Of a stretch of DNA of 64,000 nt, positions 20,787-32,090 are shown piece by piece. Origin of the DNA: Beroe forskalii (lineage: Eukaryota; Ctenophora; Nuda; Beroida; Beroidae); contig WFMF01000148.1 in assembly GCA_011033025.1 (NCBI GenBank), positions 310,001 through 374,000 of the forward strand. Direction: 5' to 3'. Position numbers and translations under genes: made by a program. A model generated the notes under the pieces. The model saw only the letters and a program-made list of their open reading frames with translations. It ran no database searches and had not been told where the DNA came from. Within the stretch, counting starts at the first letter, position 1; each line of letters starts with the position of its first letter.

Positions 20787-23531
20787 TTAAAGAGAATTGA
20801 AACCAAGAAGCACAGAAGAGATGTCGACAGAAGACGGCAGACACAAACTTGAAGGGTCTGTCCCACTATCCACGACATCAGGCATCCACGTGGAGCACGG
20901 AGGGTGGCTTTCCACTGGATAATGGATGGGATTTCCACTCTGCATCCCATTAAAGGACGAGCCAGTGTGAGGAACAATTGCTCTATTAAATGTAGTGAGG
21001 CTCCCAGGATCACTTTGCAAGATATCGTTCTGGAACATGACTTGTGGTTCATGGTGGCTTTGTGGTGTGCTATAACTAGTAACGCTGCTGGCACTAGAAG
21101 TGGACTGTTTGAAATGCAGCCTTTGTTGCTGCCTCCGGACACGTTCAGTGCTTCTCCTCTTTTCCTTTTCTTCAACACTCTCCATTGATCGTCTCCTTTT
21201 AGCCCTCTCTCTGTTTTTCTTGTTAATAACCTCCTTTTCCTCTTCAGTGAGGTGAGACCGTTTTCTTCGCTGTCTTTCTGCAGACTTTCTTAGTCTCTCT
21301 GCCCTTTCTACAGGTGTTTCATTTGCACGACGATGACGGCAGCGTAGCTTAGATTTTTCTTTTTGAATAAGATATTTTTCATGTTCTGTTGCAAGATAAT
21401 CTTTAGCGACAGTATAAAGAGTATTTGATGGAAGAGCAATTGCAGTAGCTGTTGCACTGCTTGGTTTAAATTCCTTAAAATTACTGAAAGGTGCAACAGA
21501 AGATGGGGGTAACTGAATGTTACCAGTATTGCTAGAATTAGAAGAATCATTAGAAACAGTAACTGGCCTAGTAGGAGTTGGTAGAGTCACATATGGGACA
21601 CTTGAATCTTGGGGTCCTTTGGGTGTAGAGCCAGGGGGCACGAAATTGTGAGTGGAATAGCTTGAATCATTCAGAGCAGTATATGGGGCCATATGGGGTG
21701 CTCTAGGAAAGGTTCCATAACTTGTATCAGGAATGAATGAGCTTTGGCATTCTTTACTAACTTTATGATTCTTATGGGATAGAATTGGTAAAGGGGTTAT
21801 GTACTTGATATCACATGCATTTTTGGTAAAACTTTGAGGCACATTAGCAGGAACAAAAGGCGGATCATGGTTGGCTGCTGCACTTGGGGCTGGAGTTGAA
21901 AAATGTGGTACATTTGAACTTTTGTTTGTATTGGGCTGACTTTGTGCCAATGATATGAGTATATTCCCATTCTTTAAATCATTAAAATTTAATTTAAGCA
22001 TACTTTGTGATGTAACAATAGCATGATCTGCTTTGGCTGGAGTTTCACTTTGAGATGAAGCAGGTGATCTCAAACCTGCAAAAGCAGGATCAAGAAACAA
22101 ACTAGAAAGGTTGAGACTTATATTATTTGAATGTGGAATATAAGTTGAAGTCACACCTTCAGAAACATGAACCATAGAGTTTTGGGGAGTACTCAGTAAT
22201 TGAACACAGCTTTGTGCCACTACTTCTGGCCCTAAATGACTAACTTGCTTGATGAGGGCACGCTTTTCTCTCATTCTTATCCTATCTTTGATTTTCCTTA
22301 TCTCTCTTTGTTCCTCACTTTCACGAGCTCTTCTTTCCTTTTGTTGTTTCCTTGCTGCCTCTCTTTGTCGTATTTTCTCTTCATCAGTTAGATTTTGTCG
22401 TTTGAGTCGCTGCCTTTCAGCACCTCGTTCTAATCTGGCAGCTCGTTGTTCAGGAGTTTCATTCATTCGTCTCTTCTGTTGCTGTATTCTGTGTTTTTCT
22501 CGTACTTTTTGGATTTGAAGCTTATACTCATCCTCCATAACCTGATTGTTATAATTTTTTACATTCATTGAACTATTTGGATGTGACGCATTGAGCTTAA
22601 CTTCAGTGCTGTCATTTGATCTACATGATGGTTGATTCTGATCATCATGTATATCATCACATGACTCATCATCAATATCAGAGGAATAATTCATGATACC
22701 AGACATCTGAGATTCTTGTGTAATTGAATGCTCATTGCATTCTGTTGCCCTTGTGTTACCTGAAAAATAGTATAGAAATTTATGAAAAAATAAAAGGAAC
22801 TGAAATCACTGCTTATGGATCATTCACATATTATCTAATCACTAAGGGGTTCCGAATGATAATGTTACATGTTATTGTAACAATTACAACTACTGTAAAC
22901 TTGATTACAAGAGGAGGGGTTAAAATTGGCCAACAATTGATTATGTAATATGTGAATGATCCCTTATCATTGGCTTTACATTCAAAATGAAAAAATAGGA
23001 ATAAAGGTCCAATAAGAAATTGCATTGGTCACTAAGTATATTTTTCTTCCTAAGTTCTACATCCGCTGTGTCTAATGTCCATAGATCTATTCAATCTATC
23101 ACCATGGTACCATTATACCTTATTGGCCTTTTATTTAGTCAGTTTTTTTTGAACTGGCCTTTTTTTAAACTGGACCAATGGACAAAAATCGAAATGGCCA
23201 CTAAAACCCATTTATACTTAAATTGTCTCAAAAGACCCAAATACAAGTCTAATTTGATGATACAGGTCATTATTGTGTTACATAATGACGTTCAAGAGAA
23301 GATGACACTGTGTAAGGCAAGTCATAAAAGTTAGTTTGACCTAAATTAACTGGCCTTTAATTTGACCAGCCCTACTTTAACTGGACCTTTGGACCAGTCG
23401 GTTTTTGTTCTTAACAGCTGTTTAAATAGAAGCCAATTAGGTAATAATATCATGAATAGGAATTATTACCTACCATCAGCTGAAGAAACAGCAATGTCAT
23501 CTGACATCAAGAATAAGTTGGTGTTGTCCAT
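20787..23531 (-). CDS. STPR-domain (FMBP-1-like) protein, two coding exons
   Basis: Host gene of 676 residues: coding exon 1 is 23531-23474 (ATG at 23531), coding exon 2 is 22759-20787. The donor is GTAGGT, the acceptor follows TTTTTCAG, and phases match. An AG acceptor just upstream of exon 1 (TTATTTGCAG) suggests a further 5' non-coding exon. Two basic blocks carry the 23-residue score-and-three-amino-acid repeat. The first (about residues 105-190) has NETPEQRAARLERGAERQR and then related units; the second (about 495-575) has NETPVERAERLRKSAERQR and two more. The rest is Ser/Pro/Asn-rich and probably disordered, with an acidic N-terminus. In silk-moth FMBP-1 this domain binds DNA, so a nuclear DNA-binding role is inferred. 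The frame is fully intact, unlike the surrounding transposons. Confidence 0.82.
22817..22962. mobile_element. Small MITE in the STPR-gene intron
   Basis: Perfect inverted ends GGATCATTCACATATTA and TAATATGTGAATGATCC, flanked by CTTAT on both sides (22812-22816 and 22963-22967). The 146-bp element sits inside the 22760-23473 intron and has no coding capacity. Confidence 0.82.
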
Positions 23532-23559
23532 GAATGAACATGTGTATAACTGCAAATAA

Positions 23560-24190
23560 CTGGTATTAAACAAAAAAATAATAAATGAAAATAATCAATG
23601 CATCAATAACATAGAATAGAATACAATGGATTTGATTTTGACATTTAGTCAACTCAAATATTCAGACCAATTTCACTTAATTATATCATGATAAAAGTCA
23701 AAACAGTTGTAAAGAGTGGAAAAAGTTATTCAACTCTCATTTTCAATTCAATTCAATTTTACAATCAAAATTTTACTATATCAAAGTTTAACTATCAAAA
23801 TCTAAACCCAAATGAACAAACCCAAATGAACAAACCCAAAACTAAGTGTGGAGAACTAATGCTGACTAGTACTCAGAGTAACCCTCTCTCATTCATGCAA
23901 TCAGTACTGACCCTCACATAGGTTGAAAAACTCTAGGTCTAATAGGTGAGAATACTAATTACCTACCTACTTCTCCAAACTATAATTCATGAACCCTAGC
24001 AAGAACACTTCCTCTTATAGACACTTACTTATGTAACAAAGCATACAATTGGCGCACTAGGAAAGACAAATTTTAGTGAAAGACAAAATTTAATATTTGA
24101 AACATTTATAAATCAAATTATTTCCCTCCCATGGCTCAATCTCCAGTGTGATAATTATCGAGATATCACTCCTTTATAGAACTACTGTTA
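23560..24190. other. AT-rich spacer upstream of the STPR gene
   Basis: Contains a short tandem repeat (CCCAAATGAACAAA, twice, near 23808-23835). It presumably includes the promoter and first non-coding exon of the minus-strand STPR gene, but I see no definable core-promoter element. Confidence 0.4.
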
Positions 24191-24193
24191 ATG

Positions 24194-24640
24194 CCAGTAT
24201 CAGGCCTACCTCACGCCATTATGGCACCAGTATCACGCCAGTACTACGCCAATAGCACGCCAGTAGCGCACCAGTAGCGCACTGGTAGCACACCAATAGC
24301 AAGCCAGTATCGCGCCAGTATCATGCCAGTACCGTGCCAGTAGCACGCCAGTATCACACCAGTCGACATATATATCAGATCATATATACTGGCGTACAAC
24401 TGACGTGCTACTGGCATGCTACTGGCATGCTGGCTTTAATTATTTTTGACTGGCGTGATACTGGCGTGAAACTGGTGTGCTACTGGCGCGGTACTGGCGT
24501 GCTACTGGCGTGCTACTGCCACGCTACTGGCGTGATACTGGCGTGACACTGGCACAATAACAGCGTGAGGTAGGCCTGATACTGGGGTTATACTGGCGTG
24601 GTACTGGCGTGATACTGGCGTGATACTGGCCTTGACGGAT
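24194..24640. repeat. Bidirectional palindromic 11-bp minisatellite
   Basis: The left half is copies of CCAGTAGCACG-like units; the right half is the complementary ACTGGCGTGCT units. The turn is near 24366-24390. A perfect 23-bp inverted repeat brackets most of it: 24194-24216 (CCAGTATCAGGCCTACCTCA...) and 24563-24585. Extra direct units extend to about 24640. The sequence could fold into one long hairpin. The few open frames here are repeats of CYWRATG-like residues and are not genes. Confidence 0.85.
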
Positions 24641-24739
24641 CGCCCAATTTACCAATTATTTGATATAGGAAATATATTAAGTTCTGATATTATTGATACA
24701 TGATCACTTTTGCCAATAGGACTTTTGCCAACACATTAA

Positions 24740-25714
24740 ACATTAAAATCGCTGATCAGTGAGTCCTCAGAGCAAAATACTTTATCAATGGTGCTTTCTT
24801 GAATGTTGTTGCCACTCTTTCTTTGCCTGGTAATCACATCTGTAATAAGCCAGTCCATGCCTGCTTCATGTATGATTTCTAATAAATTTTGCTGGAAAAT
24901 AATTGATCTGTTTGTATTGAGGAATCACTAGGGCCTGACAAGGTTCCTGCTATCCATCACACATTTGGACAATTGAAGTTACCAAATAGTAATTTTTCAG
25001 TATCCTGATTGACTTTGCTAGAGAAGTCATTCAAAAACTGAGAATTTTGAGTATCATTCAGAGACATTGAACGATAGAAGCAACCAATCAGAATCTTGCC
25101 TATATCAGTTTTGATGACCACAGAAGTAGAATCTATTCCTTTGTCATGACTTCTTTCAACAACAGATAGATTATCACACAAGTATGTTACTGAGCCCTCT
25201 TTGTCACTGGTGACCCTACCATTCTTAGTCCTGTCAAGTTTGAAACCCTTGTTGCCGGCAAATAAATTAAAACCAGGAATCTGAATTTCTACTTCTTCAA
25301 AGTTATCAGAGAAATGCAACTCAGTGATACAGATAATATCAAACTTCTTTAATTCTGCTTACACACGCAATTCAGCCATTTTTCCATATAGTCCAATAGC
25401 ATTAGTGTAATATACTTTCAAATGCTTCCTTGTTGTTACATTTACCTGGCTTATTATATCTGATCTCCTCCTTTCAGTTGCTGGTGGATCTATTGCTGCA
25501 GTTTCTGCCTCTTCCTTCTCTCTTATCTGAGAAAAAAACTTAGAATCACGATCTCATTGACCCAATGGATCCCTTGATGAAACCCCTTTCCATCATTATG
25601 CCAATAATTGGATGATTCCACTGATTTCATGACAACCACCAAAGGTCTTGGAAGGACATTACCATTTTCATGTTGTCTTACTCTACCAGCCCTGAAGCAA
25701 TTAACAATCTCATT
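24740..25714 (-). mobile_element. LINE C, ORF1 end and ORF2 endonuclease part
   Basis: 3' part of LINE C as now arranged. 25319-24957 is an AP-endonuclease fragment whose residues HFSDNFEEVEIQIPGFNLFA correspond to the start of ORF2 in LINE E. The family's GDFN box reads GNFNCPNV, with the Asp changed to Asn. 25400-25714 encodes the ORF1 C-terminal region. The element is 3'-truncated near 24740, with no RT retained. It resumes at 28227 after the LINE D insertion. Confidence 0.8.
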
Positions 25715-28226
25715 TTTTTTAAAACAAGTAATTTAAAACAAGTAATTTATATTTTGTAGCCATTACACCAAAGTCTTAACATATCAATTCTTTTCAATGC
25801 TATAGCAATTATGATTCAGATTTCATTGTCAATAGGCATAGAACATATTCAATAATTTAAACTAGAACATATAAAAATCAATTGAGAATATTCTAGATAA
25901 TATAATATTAAGCTAATTAAAAACAATATCTACCTTTTTATACATTAAAAACGGTATAATATTAAAAACGATAGCAATGGCATATGAAGTACCTTAACCA
26001 ATTATTAATATTAACATAATAAAGTAATAAGCAGCAAAAATAAAACTGTAGAAGATAAGAGCAATTGAGTTGAGTTGTGCTGCGGCTACAGGAAATACTT
26101 AGGGAACTTGAGTACCACCCTTGGTACAACATTAAATAAATTCAAGAAAAATTTATCATGATTTAGGTATTAGTTTAAGTTATTCTAATAAATTGTCAGT
26201 TAAATAAATGCATAAATATAAAATACTAACAACAGAAATCCAATAAAACAACTAACAGTGAGGCCATTTGAATTAAAATACCTAATAACCTAGATAAGTG
26301 GATATGCCCAAAATGTCAATAAGATAAGTATCATATTCAGAGCAATATAATATGAATTTAGTTCAGTTTTCGTGAGAACTGCTTTAGATTTTGCTATCAT
26401 GTTTTTAATTAAAATTGTTTGAAACCTTGAGATAAGTGAGCTCATTAAACTCAATAAGTTAGAAAATAAGGTTGTGATTCTCCCAGAGCAAAGTGTGTCC
26501 TGAAGACTGTTGATTGAGAAGAATTTTTTTGAACTTATTTTTTGCAACACAACATGATATTGAAAAGTCAGAGAGCATGTTGGTATCAAGTAGATCAGTT
26601 TTATGGTTGATCCTATTCCATACAGTAGAGCCAGAGTACAAAAATTGTTGTCTTGATGTTTCTAGATTATAATTAGGTACAACAATATTATTTCTTTGGC
26701 TATTCCTGATCGATTCCGGTGATTTTTTGACTAATGTACAAAGGAATTGGATATCTATACTTTTTAATTTTGAAAATTTCATTCAATAAGAATAATTTGT
26801 GTAGGTTATGCACAGTCAAGAATTTTAATTCTGTGAAAAGAGGCTTAGTATGTTCTAACACATATTCCTTAGGAGCTAGTTGTTCATCAATTGATCTAGT
26901 TCGAGCACAAGTTTTATAATACTCAGCATGATCAAAGTTTAATTTCTTCCCAAAAAGTAGGCGTATGCACCTCTTTTGAATACTGAATACATACTTCAGT
27001 TTGCTGTTGGACACAGAGCCCCATGCTGATATCCCATAGGTTAGGTGAGAGGTAAAAAGTGAATGATAGAGTTTCCGAAAGTGCTCTTGTGGGATGAATT
27101 TCTTTATTCTTTTAATAGTGATGATTGAGCTGTTCAGTTTTTGTTCTAAGTATTCAAGATGGCTTTCCCAATTTAATTGCTCATCTATGATAATTCCTAG
27201 GTATCGTGCCTTATTTGTTTTCTTAATTTTGTCCCCACTCAAGAAAAGTTGGTGATCACTACCTATAACTTTAGTTCTGGCACAAGTTTTTTGCTCATGG
27301 TGATTAAGCTTTGGTCTAAAGTGCATATAAACACACTTTTCAGTGTTGATATGAAGTTGATTGCTTAACATATACAAATTGACTTGTTTAAGTACTTCAT
27401 TGGCTTTGTGATAAGCATCTTCTTCAGAGTTTCCAGTTACAAATATATTTGTGTCATCAGCAAACATGACAAAGTGTCCAAGCTTTGAGCAGTTGACAAT
27501 GTCATTTATATATAGAATAAAAAGTAATGGTCCAAGAACAGATCCTTGAGGGACACCATAGATTACTGGCAATAAATCAGATTTAACAGTATCAAAGTTA
27601 GTTAGTTGTTGCCTATTAGTCAAATAGCTTCTCAGAAGATTCAGAGGAGTGCCTCTGATACCATAGTTTTCAAGTTTAACTAAGAGTTTATCATGACAGA
27701 TGGTGTCAAAAAGCTTTACTCAGATCTATAAATATGCCAAGTACATGGTTTTTATTTTCAATGTTTATTGTTATCTTATCAATTGAGTAGTTCACAGCAT
27801 GAAGTTGAATGGTGACTACGAAATCCATATTAGTTTTCATATAGAATATTTTTGGACATAACAAAATTGTATAAACGGGAGTATATTATTTTCTCATAAA
27901 TTTTTTCCAAAGCTTGGTAGCATTGAGACGGGCCTATAATTCTTTAATAATTGAGCATTGTCTTTTTAAAAACAGGAGTAATATGACCAACTTTTAGAAT
28001 ATTTGGAAATATACCTAAATCAATGAATTTATTGTAAAATTTTGTTAGATGAGGATTAATAATTGAATTACAACTCTTAAGAACTCTAACAGGTATATCA
28101 CTAGCCTTCCCATTTTCCAACTCATTAATTATATGTTCTATTTCCAATGAGGAGCATGGTTCAAAGAACAGGCTGTCATTAACTCTTGTGCTAACATAAG
28201 TCGAAAAGTCAGGTATGGGGGATATT
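25715..28226 (-). mobile_element. LINE D, a different family, inserted in LINE C
   Basis: A second non-LTR element, distinct from A/B/C/E. RT sequence runs from about 28147 to 26460 in pieces. 28147-27944 has NGKASDIPVRVLK and the HITPVFKK motif. Near 27700 FIDLSKAF is followed by a 1-nt shift. 27623-26700 has YGVPQGSVLGPLLFILYIND and FADD with the catalytic Asp pair, then YLGIIIDEQLNW. 26782-26459 is the C-terminus in another frame. A T/A-rich tail sits at the 25715 end. Its junctions with LINE C are exact to within a few bases, because LINE B and LINE E keep the uninterrupted order. Confidence 0.85.
26700..27623 (-). pseudogene. LINE D reverse transcriptase palm and thumb
   Basis: 307 open codons. 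The catalytic FADD lies at about residue 54, the upstream VPQG box near residue 24, and the downstream YHSLFTSHLTYGISAWG motif near 190. Flanking parts of the same RT are in other frames on both sides, so the element has at least two frameshifts and is not active. Confidence 0.82.
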
Positions 28227-29580
28227 GGGCTTCACTCCAAGCTTATCAGAACAAATGTAATCAATATCATGAGCCTTGCGCTGCTCACCACTCAAGGATG
28301 GTGAAGCTTCAGGGAATCAGGGACTTGTGAAATCACAACATTTTTTTTCTCCTCTCTCTTCCCAACTTTTCTACATTCATGGTTTGACAGACATTCTTAA
28401 CCATGACTGGGGCTGTGGCTGCTTCAATAACTTCCTTTTGGCCAGATTTTATAGCATCAGCATAGCTTCTCACTTCTTTCTTCACATTACTTTGTACAGA
28501 CTTAGTAACAGAAACAAGGTCATCCTTCACATTTACAAGTTCCTCTCTCACAGATTTGAGCTCCTCTCATATCATACACCGAATTAATTAATTAATTAAT
28601 TACTTCTAAATATACATACAATGTGTCACTTTAAATAAATCAATAAAAACCATACTTTAAAACTAAAAACTAGTAACACACGCCCTCTAATTGTAGGGAT
28701 AAATGAGATGAGAAAAATGGGCCAAATCCTGATTTAAATAAACATTGCGTGAAAACTGTTCCCATTACTGTAAAAATATTTAAAAAAATGCAGATGATTG
28801 CACATACCAAAAACAATATAAATTCTAAAAATACCAAATTAACACATACTTTTGTTGAATTAAAATACCTAAACCAACAGACTAGTGATACTATGCCAAG
28901 CACCCCAATTTATACTATATTAAAACTGATGGTTCAAACGAACTTATCATTAAAAACATTCCAATTTAGTGCAAACACCTGATAGACTTCTGTGACTTGT
29001 TAATATCTGATCCATATTGAGAGTTTAGGCAGCTGAAACACCACCAGTTTTCAAGTAACCTTATCACCTCAGGGGATAGACCAGTGAGCTTTATACATTC
29101 AACATGGTAGCTCTTGCTACAATCAACACGTGTTATACCCTTTAAAACACTTTCACCAACAAGACCACATACACAAGGACCATTGCTATCTTCTCCAGTA
29201 GCATTGTTCTTCTTGATGCTTGGAGTTTGTGTGGGACTGGAGGTGGCAGTATAATATAATATAATTATGATAACAAAAGGGTAATGGTATTTAACCATCA
29301 CAATTTACACAAACAATATATAAATAACATTGGTAACATTCTTGCACACCATTCAACTCAGGTGCCCATTAAACATCATTAAAAACATTTAAAAAATAAT
29401 TGAGTTCCCCATCACTACAGGTCCATGTCCTCTTAGAATATTATGTTCTTTGCTTCAATGCTTCCTTCCACTTCCAACAACTGACCAACCAGCACTTTTC
29501 TGGCATCATCTGTGGTTAAACCATTGTCCTCAGAATCAGTTGGAGGTGCAGAGGCATCAGTGTCCATTTTAATTATCCAA
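28227..29580 (-). mobile_element. LINE C, ORF1 part with PHD finger
   Basis: ORF1 starts near 29565 with MDTDASAPPTDSEDNGL and corresponds to the intact ORF1 of LINE E. The PHD-finger region is at 29245-29005 (CVCGLV, then HVECIKLTGLSPE and WWCFSC). Two non-homologous insertions split ORF1 relative to LINE E: about 29246-29398 and 28576-28979. A frameshift occurs near 28350. Non-functional. Confidence 0.8.
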
Positions 29581-29719
29581 TTCAGCAGAACAAACCTAAC
29601 AAGAAATGGCTCAAATTTGGTCGTAAAAAGTAATGTAGATACAATAAAGTCCAAAATCAGGAGCTTTCGAAAATCATGTGGTTATCATCCTCAGTAATTT
29701 ATTTATTCTTTCCACTTTC

Positions 29720-29860
29720 TAGCTCTTGTGAAGAAACAAAAAAATTTCTAAGACTTAAACTGTCAATACCATTTCATAGCACTCCAGATTAGCTTTGAAG
29801 CTATCAACAGTGGCAGGATCTCTTACTGATCTTCTATTCAAGGAGCTAGTGCCATTGCGC
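29720..29860 (-). mobile_element. Short LINE RT tail remnant
   Basis: In one minus frame the region reads SLNRRSVRDPATVDSFKANL, which resembles the extreme C-terminus of CR1-like RTs, where a Val-x-Ser-Phe-Lys-x-x-Leu motif is usual. It is about 45 codons only, with no clear boundaries. Confidence 0.45.
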
Positions 29861-29899
29861 GGCTAGGGCTCAGCTAGTATATTTTTTATTGTTGGCCGT

Positions 29900-30230
29900 T
29901 GACAAAACGCCACTTGCCCTGGTTACGTGCACAGAGTGCGCGGCGCGCAAGCGCGTATCGACACCCCTGGTTAGGGGAACAGCACCACACTGCACTGACG
30001 CCAGCCGCTTTGCCATGCCGCGCGGCTTCGCTAAACGTTGTTATGTTTGGCCCAACTAATATGAACTCTGGCGTCTCCAAGTCGGGGCGCGGGCGCTTGC
30101 GCGAGCGTGCAGTGCGAACGCGAAATGAACTTGAAGGGTGCAATGCAAAACATTGTCAGGCGTTGCCTGACCCCCTGGCCTCGCGCGCGCGCCACGACTC
30201 GCATTGAAATAATGGGTCTGACGAGATCAA
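29900..30230. repeat. GC-rich MITE remnants
   Basis: 29924-29980 is a diverged family-2 MITE (TTGCCCTGGTTACG to CCTGGTTAGGGGAA, lacking the first CTAACCAGGAC). 30148-30175 is a family-3-like end (TTGTCAGGCGTTGCCTGACC). CTGACGCCAGCCGC near 29997 recurs at 7673-7690 and 49100-49113. Target duplications are not recognisable here. Confidence 0.6.
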
Positions 30231-30489
30231 ACAAATTTTGTGGACGTCCTTTATGGATGGCCCCTAATGGACTTTTATTGTTTTATTAAATTATCGAATT
30301 CTTCTAAAACTCCAATATTTTTAATCAAAATCAGATGTGTTATTTTCATACTGCATGATATGTTCCTTACCTATCTTGTTATATATTTTTGATTTAATGA
30401 ACAGTTAGAGCTTTTTCTGCTATTGGAAATAAGATATATAACAATTATAATTGAATTAAATCTTGTTAAAGTAATTATTTAACTTGAAT

Positions 30490-31165
30490 TGCAATCAGTA
30501 TGATGAGAATGAAACTGTTATTTGCGTTACCTAACTATGTTAAGACTTCAAATGATGTTAATGCATTTAAGAGTAATTTAGAAGCTTTTAAGAATGAATG
30601 TTTACATGAAAATGCTGACAATTATTGGCAAGTTTCAAAACTTATATTAGACAAGATTGAAGGAAATGGTTATTTAGAAAATAAATCAAAGTTTAATAAT
30701 TTTTTGATAGAAAACAAATTTATTGCAATTAGAAAAGGTTTTAACACCTATGTCAGACCAATTAGTATTGAATAGTTAGCAGGTATCTTTATTGCTTATT
30801 TACAGTACTTTTAATTATGATAAAATCAGCTTCGTTATTTTGTCTGGTTTTGCTTATTATTTTGGACTCTTACTATGTCCATCAATTATTTATTTCAGTC
30901 AATTATTTATTAACCATACTATATTTTATTTCAAGCTAGCTCATTTAACTTATTATGTTCACCTTTATTTATATTTTCATAATTCTGACTTTAGATTGGG
31001 GGTACCTTGTGAAGGTATGTAATATTAATGAAGCATTAGAATGTGAAATTTTATTCTATCTTGGACACCTTGGATATAAGGTGTGGAAACGAAGGATGAA
31101 GTTTATTAGCTAATTTTTATAGAATGAATCGTGTTATTTCTATAATAAAATTGTTATATTATATT
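30490..31165 (+). mobile_element. LINE F, 5'-truncated relative of A/B
   Basis: 30500-30775 encodes about 90 residues of RT C-terminus (LPNYVKTSNDVNAFKSNLEA, later LILDKIEGNGYLENKSKFNN) aligned with the end of the LINE A frame but well diverged. An AT-rich 3' UTR follows, ending around ATTATATTATTATTA at about 31150. A separate, older subfamily. Confidence 0.7.
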
Positions 31166-31259
31166 ATTATTACTGAAAATGGTGCTTGTGTCAGTGAGAC
31201 ACAAAACACAAATTTCAGAGGTGTCTTTCTACCTCATCCTAGATGGATTGAGCAGGAAT

Positions 31260-31490
31260 TTCAGGTGCATGCATAGAAAAGTGGTGGATCAAATGGAATT
31301 GGTCGATTCATCAACTTCATTTGAATGACTGATGTGTTTCAAATAGAAAATCTTTGAGCTTGTGGGGAAACAACTAAATACTACTCATTTAAACATGATT
31401 CAAGTCATTAGGGACCAGTAAAACACATCATTTGTTCAAATGGAGTTCATCAATCAACCAATTCCATTCAATCAACCAATGAACATTACA
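31260..31490. repeat. Imperfect inverted repeat, GGTCGATTCATCAACT type
   Basis: The left side contains AATGGAATTGGTCGATTCAT. The right side, near 31440-31485, contains its approximate complement (ATCAATCAACCAATTCCATT). A related unit is at 40765-40830 (GAAATTGGTCGATCGATCAA). Probably a small foldback repeat; ends not resolved. Confidence 0.5.
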
Positions 31491-31499
31491 GTTGTCTAA

Positions 31500-32090
31500 C
31501 CTTTTCCTAACTTCTTAAGGGTGTATGTTTGGGCATCATATTTTTTCTTTCGTTTTTCTGCTCCTTGGATAGTTTGATAGTATTGTGAACTGTGCGAATT
31601 GTGATCTTGCTTTTCATCTTATTTTCAGCAAAACGAGAATTTTCTTTTGTTGTTGTACCAAGGGGGGTACTCAAGTTATCCACATGTATTTCCTGTAGCC
31701 ACATGTTGAATTTGAATTTGAATATCATTTTACAGCACAATTACAATATATATTTTTTCAATAATTTATACAAAGGAGCATCTCGGTTGTGCTGAGGGAC
31801 AGCACTTAGTCAATCATCAAGACTGTTATCAAGGCCACCCATTAGGAAATAAATATAATATATCAAATAATATGCTGAAATAAATTATTAGTTAATTTCA
31901 AAACACTCAATAAAGTGCATACTGTAAAGAATAAAATAGTATTTAACTTATTTACAGAAATATGAAGCTGCATTTTAGTGACTTGCCAAGGTCAGGCTGC
32001 ATTTAATGACAATCCCAGGTCAAAATAATAATTTAAGTAATAATTTAATTAAAAAGTCCTCAGCAGCAATATATTCATTAAAATAAAAAT
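31500..32090. other. AT-rich spacer, nothing assigned
   Basis: No exon or repeat that I can support. The next base block (from about 32090) starts similarity to 41230 onward. Confidence 0.4.

Noticed and set aside
22249..22518. Plus-strand frame of 89 codons, Ser/Cys-rich
   Set aside because: Antisense shadow of the first STPR block.
28576..28979. Intron inside LINE C ORF1
   Set aside because: No matching donor/acceptor pair restores the LINE E sequence; treated as an insertion.
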